A stretch of DNA of 5,908 nt, taken from the NCBI GenBank assembly GCA_045601465.1, contig JAZRZU010000083.1:1-5908 (forward strand), given 5' to 3'. Each line of letters opens with the position of its first letter. Position 1 is the first letter of the stretch. Below, one piece after another: positions 1 to 5,449 of this stretch. Source of the DNA: RGIG3009 sp045601465. GTDB taxonomy: Bacteria > Bacillota > Clostridia > Oscillospirales > Acutalibacteraceae. Made by a program: the position numbers and the translations under genes. The notes below the pieces were generated by a model. The model worked only from the letters and a program-made list of their open reading frames with translations, ran no database searches and had not been told where the DNA came from.

Positions 1-6
1 ACTTTT

Positions 7-35
7 ATTGTATCAAGAAAAAAACCTCTTTTCAA
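7..35 (-). promoter_or_regulatory. Promoter overlapping the desulfurase stop codon, directed out of the window
   Basis: On the minus strand, -35 TTGAAA (35-30) and -10 TACAAT (12-7) are separated by exactly 17 bases, with TGA directly before the -10 (TGN extended element). The desulfurase stop TGA (34-32) is inside the -35 box. It would drive a gene beyond the low-coordinate edge. Confidence 0.65.
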
Positions 36-41
36 GGGCTT
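18..41 (-). terminator. Possible weak terminator at the end of the desulfurase unit
   Basis: On the minus strand AAGCCCTT (41-34) can pair with AGAGGTTT (29-22) across a four-base loop. Seven of eight positions pair, including two G-U pairs, and a T-run continues to 18. It overlaps the stop codon (34-32). The stem is imperfect and the same bases form the edge promoter, so termination may be partial. Confidence 0.4.
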
Positions 42-1180
42 CTTGTAATTTCTGTTAAGATTTTCCGCACTTTTTCCAAATCCGCATATGTGGTAAAAGC
101 GGATGGGCAGATTCGAACGGCGCCGGTAGCTACTGTACCGATTTTCCGATGTGCAGAAGGTGCACAATGTAACCCCGCACGCACAGCAACGCCATGTTCG
201 TTAAGCCGTCTTGCCGTCTCTTCACTTTCCAATCCTTCCACATTAAACGTAACGAGAGGAACCGTTACAGATAACTCCGGATACGGTGTATAGATGTGAA
301 TATGCGAAAGCGTCGCAAGACGACTATAAAACGCTTTCATCAAAGTTACTTCCCGCTGAGCAAGCTGTGATACCCCGCCGTTTCTCTCAATCCATTCAAG
401 ACCTCCGAGCAATCCGCAAATAGCCGGCACATTCAGCGTGCCACTTTCAAAACGGTCTGGCAACTCTTCGGGTTGAGATAACCGTAAGGATTGGCTACCG
501 GTACCGCCCTCCATAACCGTGGAAAGCAGCCGTTCATCACGACAAAGTAAGACGCCAACCCCCATTGGTCCGTATAAACCTTTATGGCCCGGTAAACAAA
601 GGTAATCAATTTTATCCGACTTCATATCGATCGGCAAAATGCCGGCAGACTGTGCTGCATCCACCGCAAACGGGATACCTGCTTTCTCTGCAACCGAACC
701 TATAACCGAAATCGGCGTACGCAAGCCCAATACGTTCGAAGCATGGGTACATAAAATCAGCCGTGTTGTCGGACGGATGGCCATCCGAACACGTGTTGCC
801 GTTTCCGTGGGATTCCACGGATCAACTGCTATTGTTGTATACGTTACACCACGGTTTGCAAGCGCCGTCAACGGACGAATGACAGAATTGTGTTCCATAT
901 CTGTAACAATAGCGTGTCCACCATTAGACAAAATACCTTTGATAACAATATTTAAAGCACCGGTACAATTGGCCGTAAACACGACACCGGCAGGATTTTC
1001 TAAATGAAACAGCGATGCCAACTTTTCTCGGCACGCAAAGATACGTTCCGTTGTTGCCATCGCCATATGGTGACCGCCCCTACCCGGATTAGCGCCGTAA
1101 TGAATTAACGCATCTGCCACTGCTCGATGCACATCCGGCGGCTTTGGATAGGTCGTTGCGGCATTGTCCAGATAAATCAC
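32..1180 (-). CDS. Class V aminotransferase-fold cysteine desulfurase (SufS/NifS-like)
   Basis: PLP enzyme of 382 residues expected to remove sulfur (or selenium) from cysteine or selenocysteine, leaving alanine and a persulfide on its own cysteine. Visible: N-terminal YLDNAATT; MEHNS with H97 stacking on PLP; VDAAQS with D174 contacting the pyridine nitrogen; GHKG with K200 as the Schiff-base lysine; RAGLHCA with C339 as the catalytic cysteine in the group II (SufS-like) style; and R356 in the GAVRIC segment, probably binding the substrate carboxylate. The overall sequence resembles the 'EF2568-type' cysteine desulfurase family known from Firmicutes, often found near selenium genes; that placement is from memory. 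The start is GTG, with GGAGGTG at 1188-1194 seven bases upstream. It overlaps the DUF3343 gene by four bases (GTGA), so translation is probably coupled. A role in Fe-S, tRNA thiolation or selenium supply cannot be chosen from this window. Confidence 0.95.
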   Translation of the reverse strand: MIYLDNAATTYPKPPDVHRAVADALIHYGANPGRGGHHMAMATTERIFACREKLASLFHLENPAGVVFTANCTGALNIVIKGILSNGGHAIVTDMEHNSVIRPLTALANRGVTYTTIAVDPWNPTETATRVRMAIRPTTRLILCTHASNVLGLRTPISVIGSVAEKAGIPFAVDAAQSAGILPIDMKSDKIDYLCLPGHKGLYGPMGVGVLLCRDERLLSTVMEGGTGSQSLRLSQPEELPDRFESGTLNVPAICGLLGGLEWIERNGGVSQLAQREVTLMKAFYSRLATLSHIHIYTPYPELSVTVPLVTFNVEGLESEETARRLNEHGVAVRAGLHCAPSAHRKIGTVATGAVRICPSAFTTYADLEKVRKILTEITRSP

Positions 1181-1407
1181 CGTCGCACACCTCCGTGCTC
1201 GGTGCGTAATATTCGTATTCCCGCTTTGGATAGCAACGCTGTAATTTGTTTAACGTCCCCACGAACCAACAAATGATAGCCGCATCCGTCGGTCTGCTCT
1301 ACTCGAGAAGACCGTTGCATATGCACTTTATATCCTTGTTGTTCCAAAATCTTTTTGCCACGCATGGCATTCGTAACAGAGCTGACAAAAATTGTTGTCC
1401 ATTCCAT
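1177..1407 (-). CDS. DUF3343 family small protein, putative Se/S carrier
   Basis: Small protein of 76 residues if started at the ATG at 1407. An in-frame GTG at 1416 would add three residues but would lie inside the Shine-Dalgarno-like run GAGGGGTGA (1421-1413), so the ATG is preferred. The layout fits DUF3343: a hydrophobic first strand, TNAM, a helix with KKILEQQGY, then a GCGY motif (C42) followed by a LLVRGD strand. The family is described as a putative selenium/sulfur carrier and often sits beside class V desulfurases. The single cysteine C42 would be the persulfide or selenide site (inference). The stop overlaps the desulfurase start, which supports a desulfurase-acceptor pair. Its link to ruvX, 44 bases upstream, is probably only co-transcription. 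The family call rests on the motif and the neighbour. Confidence 0.85.
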   Translation of the reverse strand: MEWTTIFVSSVTNAMRGKKILEQQGYKVHMQRSSRVEQTDGCGYHLLVRGDVKQITALLSKAGIRILRTEHGGVRR

Positions 1408-1412
1408 TGTTC

Positions 1413-1421
1413 TCACCCCTC
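1413..1421 (-). promoter_or_regulatory. Ribosome binding site deciding the DUF3343 start
   Basis: GAGGGGTGA reads on the minus strand five bases before ATG 1407-1405. It overlaps the alternative GTG (1416-1414), so that codon cannot use it. The run could pair partly with GTGAG/CTCAC sequences upstream (1440-1444), but that pairing is short. Confidence 0.6.
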
Positions 1422-1460
1422 ACTTTACTATATGCCATCGTGAGCAAGAGGTGCGATTGG

Positions 1461-1880
1461 TTAACTGCGGTTTCGTCTGTTTTGGAGATAATCCTCTAAA
1501 ATAATGGTAGCGGACACGGTATCCACAATGTTCTTGCGTTTCTTGCCGCGAACATTTGTATTGTTCAAATACCCAATTGCCGACATAGTTGTCAGACGCT
1601 CATCCCAAAGTGCCACCGGTAATCCTGTTTTTGCACGTAATTGCTCCGAAAAGGCTTCTGCACGTTGCGCACTCTCTCCTTTGCTGCCGTCCATATTACG
1701 TGGTAAACCGACCACCAATTCTTTTGCCCCATATTCTATTGCTTTTTTCGCAATCGTATCAGCCAACACGTCTAAGTTACGCTCCGTCACGGTACCGATG
1801 GGAGAAGCCAGCATTTCCATCTCATCCGATATGGCAAGCCCGGTACGTACCAGCCCTAAATCAACAGCCAAAATCCTCAC
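1461..1880 (-). CDS. ruvX: RuvX/YqgF family Holliday junction resolvase-like nuclease
   Basis: A protein of 139 residues, the normal family length, with an RNase H-like fold. Visible: first strand RILAVDLG with D7; RTGLAIS; the ELVVGLPRNMDGS strand-loop (residues 54-65); ALWDERLTT (90-98) with E94; and IVDTVSATIILEDYL (118-132) with D120. D7, E94 and D120 match the expected metal-binding acidic set. The family is annotated as a putative pre-16S rRNA nuclease and Holliday junction resolvase. The start is GTG at 1880, with a nine-base anti-SD match GAGGTGATC at 1893-1885; an ATG nearby (1884) is in another frame. It is the first gene of the unit with the DUF3343 gene and the desulfurase. The UPF0297 (IreB) and DUF1292 genes that often flank ruvX in Firmicutes are absent here. 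The C-terminus is basic and Asn/Arg-rich. Confidence 0.97.
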   Translation of the reverse strand: MRILAVDLGLVRTGLAISDEMEMLASPIGTVTERNLDVLADTIAKKAIEYGAKELVVGLPRNMDGSKGESAQRAEAFSEQLRAKTGLPVALWDERLTTMSAIGYLNNTNVRGKKRKNIVDTVSATIILEDYLQNRRNRS

Positions 1881-1884
1881 ACAT

Positions 1885-1893
1885 GATCACCTC
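1885..1893 (-). promoter_or_regulatory. Ribosome binding site of ruvX supporting a GTG start
   Basis: GAGGTGATC is a nine-base uninterrupted match to the complement of the 16S rRNA 3' end. Its GAGGTG core lies seven bases before GTG 1880-1878. The overlapping ATG at 1884-1882 is out of frame with ruvX. Confidence 0.75.
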
Positions 1894-1902
1894 GTCGTAT
1901 GT

Positions 1903-1931
1903 ATTGTACCATGCTCGTAAAAATTATGCAA
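1903..1931 (-). promoter_or_regulatory. Extended -10 sigma-A-type promoter of the ruvX unit
   Basis: On the minus strand, -35 TTGCAT (1931-1926) and -10 TACAAT (1908-1903) are separated by 17 bases. TGG directly before the -10 makes an extended -10 element, which offsets the weak -35. Start of transcription is expected near 1896, leaving a very short leader before the Shine-Dalgarno site. A TGCAA-TCC-TTGCA inverted repeat (1927-1939) overlaps the -35. Confidence 0.7.
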
Positions 1932-1968
1932 TCCTTGCAGTTTTCACACTTAAATTCTGATAATGAAT

Positions 1969-1999
1969 AAAAAAGCGGATGCCGATCGGCATCCGCTTT
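1969..1999 (-). terminator. Rho-independent terminator of the efp unit
   Basis: A perfect 12-bp stem, AAAGCGGATGCC (1972-1983) against GGCATCCGCTTT (1988-1999), has a GATC loop. On the minus strand it is followed by six T residues (1974-1969). It lies 11 bases past the stop of the Cys/Asp-rich gene and before the ruvX promoter, so it separates the two units. Confidence 0.93.
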
Positions 2000-2010
2000 C
2001 TATTGAGCAA

Positions 2011-2430
2011 TTAGTTTTCGTCGCAATCGCAGCAACAGTCATCATCGTCGCAGCAGCAATCATCTAAATCAAATTCAAGGTGTTCACCGCAAGCGGGACA
2101 TTCTATGCCACCATCGAGCAAGGTTTCCTCGTCAACCGAAAACTCCTCGTCACAGTTGGGGCAAGTGATTTCGTAAAAATCGTCATCACAGTCACAGTCG
2201 CAATCGCAGTCATCATAGTAATCGGTTTCCAAAGCATCCAGATCTTCGTCAATGGTATCGACCTGCTCGCCCATTTCCTGAACCGTTGCTTCCAAATCTT
2301 CCACGCTCAATGCAACATCAGCGAGGACGTCCATAACAGCTTTCCAGATCTTACCTTCTTTGGAGTTTTCCTCAACGCCAAGTCCTTCCAGTAAACCTTT
2401 CAAGTACGCAACTTTTTCTGTAATCGTCAT
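2011..2430 (-). CDS. CD1247-type acidic zinc-ribbon protein, rich in Cys and Asp
   Basis: Protein of 139 residues, function unknown. Residues 1-55 (TITEKVAYLKGLLEGLG onward) look helical and match the N-terminal domain of the clostridial CD1247-type family. Residues 42-70 are an acidic probable coiled coil. A zinc ribbon follows, with C90-P-N-C93 and C111-P-A-C114. The ribbon is flanked by unusual Cys/Asp runs: alternating C-D at 73-84 (C75, C77, C79, C81) and a tail at 123-139 with seven more cysteines, giving 15 in all. AGGAGGT (2445-2439) lies eight bases before the ATG. No convincing promoter is seen in the 53-base gap after efp, so it is probably co-transcribed with efp. No signal peptide or membrane segment. 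Metal binding is strongly suggested; its purpose is unknown. Confidence 0.85.
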   Translation of the reverse strand: MTITEKVAYLKGLLEGLGVEENSKEGKIWKAVMDVLADVALSVEDLEATVQEMGEQVDTIDEDLDALETDYYDDCDCDCDCDDDFYEITCPNCDEEFSVDEETLLDGGIECPACGEHLEFDLDDCCCDDDDCCCDCDEN

Positions 2431-2483
2431 TGTTCGGTACCTCCTATTTCACACTTGTAGTAGAATATGACACAAAAAAGAAA

Positions 2484-3041
2484 TTATGCACGCTCCATGT
2501 ATTCGCCCAGACGAGTATCCACACGGATCATTTCGCCTTCATCGATAAACAACGGCACACGGATCTCAGCACCGGTTTCGAGGGTTGCCGGTTTCGTGGC
2601 ATTGGTTGCCGTATCGCCTTTGAAGCCAGGGTCGGTTTTGGTGACCTTCAACTCCACAAAGTTCGGGGGTTCAACACCGAAAACCTTTCCTTTGTAGGAC
2701 ATAACTTTACATACCATATTCTCGGTAACGAATTTGAAGTTATCGGACAAAATGTCGCTGTTAAGCGGAATCATTTCATACGTCTCTAAGTCCATGAAAT
2801 AATACAGATCGCCATCGCTGTACGAGAACTCCATTTCTTTTCTCTCAACAAAAGCGGTCGGGTATTTATCACTCGGGTTAAATGTACGTTCAACAACCGT
2901 ACCGGCAATCACGTTGCGAATTTTCGTACGTACGAAAGCAGCACCTTTACCGGGTTTTACATGCTGGAACTCTACGATTTGGTAGACGTTACCGTCCATC
3001 TCAAACGTGACGCCATTGCGAAAATCACCTGCTGAAACCAT
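2484..3041 (-). CDS. efp: Translation elongation factor P
   Basis: EF-P enters the ribosomal E site and relieves stalling at consecutive prolines. The protein is 185 residues from ATG 3041, the standard family length. Domain I (about 1-62, KOW-like) carries the loop VKPGKGAAF with K32, the residue that receives the 5-aminopentanol modification in Bacillus subtilis. Domain II (about 66-128) has the acidic, Tyr-rich FSYSDGDLYYFMD stretch. Domain III ends with the EF-P signature around TGAEIRVPLFIDEG. A longer reading from ATG 3056 would add five residues, but that ATG overlaps the Shine-Dalgarno site, so it is rejected. The gene has its own promoter and is followed, without a terminator, by the CD1247-type gene. 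No modification enzyme is in the window. All key features are intact. Confidence 0.98.
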   Translation of the reverse strand: MVSAGDFRNGVTFEMDGNVYQIVEFQHVKPGKGAAFVRTKIRNVIAGTVVERTFNPSDKYPTAFVERKEMEFSYSDGDLYYFMDLETYEMIPLNSDILSDNFKFVTENMVCKVMSYKGKVFGVEPPNFVELKVTKTDPGFKGDTATNATKPATLETGAEIRVPLFIDEGEMIRVDTRLGEYMERA

Positions 3042-3049
3042 TTTATAAT

Positions 3050-3054
3050 CCTCC
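3050..3054 (-). promoter_or_regulatory. Ribosome binding site deciding the efp start
   Basis: GGAGG reads on the minus strand eight bases before ATG 3041-3039. The upstream in-frame ATG (3056-3054) shares its G with this site and has no site of its own, so EF-P begins MVSAGDF rather than MEDYKM. Confidence 0.85.
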
Positions 3055-3074
3055 ATATATACATACTATTACCT

Positions 3075-3103
3075 ATTTTACCCTATCTTGCTTGGTTTTG
3101 CAA
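3075..3103 (-). promoter_or_regulatory. Sigma-A-type promoter of efp
   Basis: On the minus strand, -35 TTGCAA (3103-3098) and -10 TAAAAT (3080-3075) are separated by exactly 17 bases. The transcript would start near 3068 and have a leader of roughly 27 nt. It lies just downstream of the EF-G terminator, making efp an independent unit. Confidence 0.65.
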
Positions 3104-3123
3104 GTATATTTTGGGATAAATCT

Positions 3124-3170
3124 AAAAAAGCAGGCGAAAAGATTTTAATTTCTCTCCGCCTGCGTTTTTT
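3124..3170 (-). terminator. Rho-independent terminator of the EF-G-like gene
   Basis: Arms GCAGGCG (3130-3136) and CGCCTGC (3157-3163) form a 7-bp GC-rich stem, which four inner A-U/G-U pairs may lengthen. On the minus strand TTTTTT (3129-3124) follows. The upstream A-run includes the EF-G stop codon (3171-3169), so gene end and terminator overlap. The near-symmetrical A/T runs could allow some function in the other direction, but no plus-strand gene ends here. Confidence 0.88.
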
Positions 3171-5238
3171 ATTCTTCAGCCCTCTGATATTCGTCCATAA
3201 TTTTTTTGGCAATATTCATCGGTGCTTCCTCATAACGGACAAAGTGGAGCGTAAAATACCCGCAACCCTGGGTTTCCGAACGCAGCATTTTGGAATAATC
3301 CGCCATTTCAGCCATCGGCACTTCTGCAGAAATACAGGTCATATTCGGTTCGTCTGCCGGATTCATACCGATAATACGGCCCCGACGTTTATTGATATCC
3401 CCCATGATATCACCAGTCGTTTCGTTGGGAACATAAGCAAATAACGTGCCAATTGGTTCTAACAACACGGGAGATGCTTTCGCCATTCCTTCCTTATATG
3501 CCAGCGAAGCCGCTGTCTTAAATGCCATTTCGGAGGAATCAACCGGATGGTAAGAACCGTCAACCAGCGTAGCTTTTACACCAACCACGGGGAATCCTGC
3601 GAGCACACCTTTTTGGGCGCTTTCACGAAGTCCTTTTTCAACTGCAGGGAAATAGTTTTTCGGAACAGATCCACCGAAAACGGTTTCTTCGAACACAAGA
3701 TCTTCGCTCTCGCACGGCTCAAACTCAATCCACACATCACCGAACTGACCGTGTCCGCCGGATTGCTTTTTATGGCGACCTTGCACCTTGACTTTTCCTC
3801 GAATCGTTTCACGATACGGTACCTTGGGTTCTTTGAGTACCACCTCAACACCGAATTTGCTTTTCAGTTTCGAAACGGTCACATCCAAATGCTGTTCACC
3901 CAAACCGGACAGTATCTGTTCACGTGTTTCCACGTTATGTTCCAGAGAAATAGTCGGATCTTCTTCCTTCAAACGATTGAGTCCTGCCACAATTTTTTCT
4001 TCATCGCCCTTGTTTTTAGCATATACTGCCATCGACAACGACGGTGATTCAAAATTCACGCCCGGTAATATAACAGGACGAACCGGAGCGCACAAGGTGT
4101 CACCCGTATTGGTAACCGCTAATTTAGCAACGGCACCGATGTCGCCCGCAGCCACGTAGGGAACTTCTTCTTGACGTTTGCCCCGCACCATAAACAGTTT
4201 CCCCAGCTTTTCCATCGTACCGGTGCGCATATTCATAAGGGTTGAATCCGGTGTGAGTTTACCGCTGACGACCTTAAAATACAGAAGTTTTCCAACAAAC
4301 GGGTCAACGACCGTCTTAAAGACAATGGCAACCGGCTGTGCTTGTTCATTGACTGTAAGCTGTACGCTTTCCCCATTCGGGTCCAAACCGGTCTCACCGG
4401 CTACTGTTTCGGCCCACGGTGCAAGCCAAATTAAACCGTTGAGTAGCTGATCGATAGCCGCCAATTGTTGCGTCGAGCCACAATACACCGGCAAGATTTC
4501 ACCACGGCGGACACCGGTTGCCAAGCCCATAATCAATTCATCCGGAGTAAAATCAACACCGGAGAAATACTTTTCCATTAACTCCTCGCTGGTTTCCGCA
4601 ACCGCTTCATAGATAGCGGTACGTAACCCGTCTAAGCGGTGACCCATCTCCGGTAGGTGACACTCAATCGCCTTTCCGTTCTCATAGGTATACGCTTTAT
4701 ATTCTAAAATATTTACATAGCAAACAACCTTATGATCTTCCACATATGGTACAACCAACGGGCAAACAGCGGGTCCAAAGGTGGCTTTCATATCCTCAAA
4801 TACTTTATAAAAATCCGCATGCTCGCTATCCATTTTATTCACGAACAACAGCTGTGCAATGCCTTTCTTATGTGCAGCCGAAACTGCCTTTTTAGCGCCA
4901 ACGGTAATCCCGCTTTTACCGGAAATAACAACAACCGCACTACCCGCCGCACGAATGCCCTCGCTCATGCCACCAGAAAAATCAAAAGAACCAGGTGTAT
5001 CCAATACGTTGATTTTGGTATCTTTCCATTCAACGGGTACCACCGACATCGAAACCGAAGCCTGACGTTTTACTTCTTCCGGGTCAAAGTCGCTTATTGT
5101 ATTGCCTTCCGCTATTTTCCCCAATCGGTCAGTTAAACCGGTTGTATAAGCAATTGCTTCCGTCAGTGAGGTCTTACCGGAGCCGGCATGACCGACAAGT
5201 GCAACATTTCGAATTTGCTTAGCAGTATACTGTTTCAA
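3169..5238 (-). CDS. fusA: Elongation factor G-like translational GTPase (paralog type)
   Basis: Protein of 689 residues with full EF-G architecture. The G domain has P-loop GHAGSGKT (16-23), DTPG (80-83) and NKMD (134-137), with CGS (about 253-255) at the G5 position. Domain II spans about 302-390 and III about 400-474. Domain IV (about 475-592) has HKKQSGGHGQFG and the tip strand YHPVDSSEMAFK; domain V ends with EMADYSKMLRSETQGCG. EF-G moves tRNA and mRNA through the ribosome after peptide transfer, and the intact domain IV tip (H564) suggests this one could. However, switch I reads RQASV instead of RGITI, and the catalytic-histidine position after DTPG is S84, as in the EF-G-like (EF-G-2) subfamily, so it may not be the housekeeping copy. 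The start is TTG 5238, preferred over an in-frame TTG at 5268 because only it has a well-placed Shine-Dalgarno site. Monocistronic. Confidence 0.94.
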   Translation of the reverse strand: MKQYTAKQIRNVALVGHAGSGKTSLTEAIAYTTGLTDRLGKIAEGNTISDFDPEEVKRQASVSMSVVPVEWKDTKINVLDTPGSFDFSGGMSEGIRAAGSAVVVISGKSGITVGAKKAVSAAHKKGIAQLLFVNKMDSEHADFYKVFEDMKATFGPAVCPLVVPYVEDHKVVCYVNILEYKAYTYENGKAIECHLPEMGHRLDGLRTAIYEAVAETSEELMEKYFSGVDFTPDELIMGLATGVRRGEILPVYCGSTQQLAAIDQLLNGLIWLAPWAETVAGETGLDPNGESVQLTVNEQAQPVAIVFKTVVDPFVGKLLYFKVVSGKLTPDSTLMNMRTGTMEKLGKLFMVRGKRQEEVPYVAAGDIGAVAKLAVTNTGDTLCAPVRPVILPGVNFESPSLSMAVYAKNKGDEEKIVAGLNRLKEEDPTISLEHNVETREQILSGLGEQHLDVTVSKLKSKFGVEVVLKEPKVPYRETIRGKVKVQGRHKKQSGGHGQFGDVWIEFEPCESEDLVFEETVFGGSVPKNYFPAVEKGLRESAQKGVLAGFPVVGVKATLVDGSYHPVDSSEMAFKTAASLAYKEGMAKASPVLLEPIGTLFAYVPNETTGDIMGDINKRRGRIIGMNPADEPNMTCISAEVPMAEMADYSKMLRSETQGCGYFTLHFVRYEEAPMNIAKKIMDEYQRAEE

Positions 5239-5245
5239 AGATAGA

Positions 5246-5253
5246 CACCCTTT
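5246..5253 (-). promoter_or_regulatory. Ribosome binding site supporting TTG start of the EF-G-like gene
   Basis: AAAGGGTG reads on the minus strand seven bases before TTG 5238-5236. The resulting N-terminus, MKQYTAKQIRNVALVGH, places the P-loop where EF-G-like proteins normally have it. The upstream TTG at 5268 has no comparable site and adds ten unmatched residues. Confidence 0.75.
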
Positions 5254-5272
5254 CTGCTTTGTAATCAAAATC

Positions 5273-5334
5273 GTCTTATAAAAGACTTAATTTAACAAAA
5301 AATGAGTAAAATTGTACAAAAACATTTTACACTC
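5273..5334 (-). other. Structured 5' leader with attenuator-like hairpin
   Basis: Between the promoter and the EF-G-like start lie two short inverted repeats. The first has arms GAGTAAAAT (5304-5312) and ATTTTA-CA-CTC (5324-5334, two-base bulge) around an 11-base loop; TTTTTT (5302-5297) follows two bases after it on the minus strand, as in a weak terminator or attenuator. The second, GTCTT-ATAA-AAGAC (5273-5286), is a 5-bp stem. Both are A/T-rich and may not be stable. No riboswitch class was recognised. Confidence 0.35.
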
Positions 5335-5351
5335 ACCATTGTTCTTTGATA

Positions 5352-5380
5352 ATTATAACCTACTATTTCCAAAATTTCAA
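5352..5380 (-). promoter_or_regulatory. Consensus sigma-A-type promoter of the EF-G-like gene
   Basis: On the minus strand, -35 TTGAAA (5380-5375) and a perfect -10 TATAAT (5357-5352) are separated by exactly 17 bases. Transcription should start near 5345, giving a leader of about 105 nt. It lies immediately after the terminator of the upstream gene. Confidence 0.85.
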
Positions 5381-5398
5381 CCTAAAAATGATAAATAG

Positions 5399-5433
5399 AA
5401 AAAAATTCCCTCTACCGACAGGTAGAGGGAATT
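5399..5433 (-). terminator. Rho-independent terminator of the membrane protein gene
   Basis: A perfect 13-bp stem, AATTCCCTCTACC (5404-5416) against GGTAGAGGGAATT (5421-5433), has a four-base loop. It is followed on the minus strand by a T-run reaching 5399. It starts 16 bases past the stop codon at 5450 and is the strongest hairpin in the window. Confidence 0.95.
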
Positions 5434-5449
5434 GAACTAGAATATCGAA

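Noticed and set aside
639..1007. Plus-strand open frame of 122 codons inside the desulfurase
   Set aside because: It is antisense to well-conserved PLP-enzyme motifs, with no recognisable protein content or start signals.
1419..1444. CTCAC/GTGAG hairpin that might hide the DUF3343 ribosome binding site
   Set aside because: Only five pairs with a 16-base loop, and no sign of a competing structure; too weak to claim regulation.
2155..2225. Repeated GAY/TGY hexamers as a possible CRISPR or DNA tandem repeat
   Set aside because: The repeat is short, imperfect and in frame, encoding the Cys-Asp run; it has no spacer structure.
3042..3056. Upstream ATG giving a 190-residue EF-P
   Set aside because: The ATG overlaps the GGAGG ribosome binding site, and the 185-residue form starting MVSAGDF is the normal family length.
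3547..4159. Plus-strand open frames of 123-166 codons inside the EF-G-like gene
   Set aside because: They lie antisense to a clearly conserved gene, have no ribosome binding site or family resemblance, and are read as shadows.
5239..5268. Upstream TTG giving a 699-residue EF-G-like protein
   Set aside because: It has no well-placed ribosome binding site, and the ten extra residues span the real one; they match nothing in the family.
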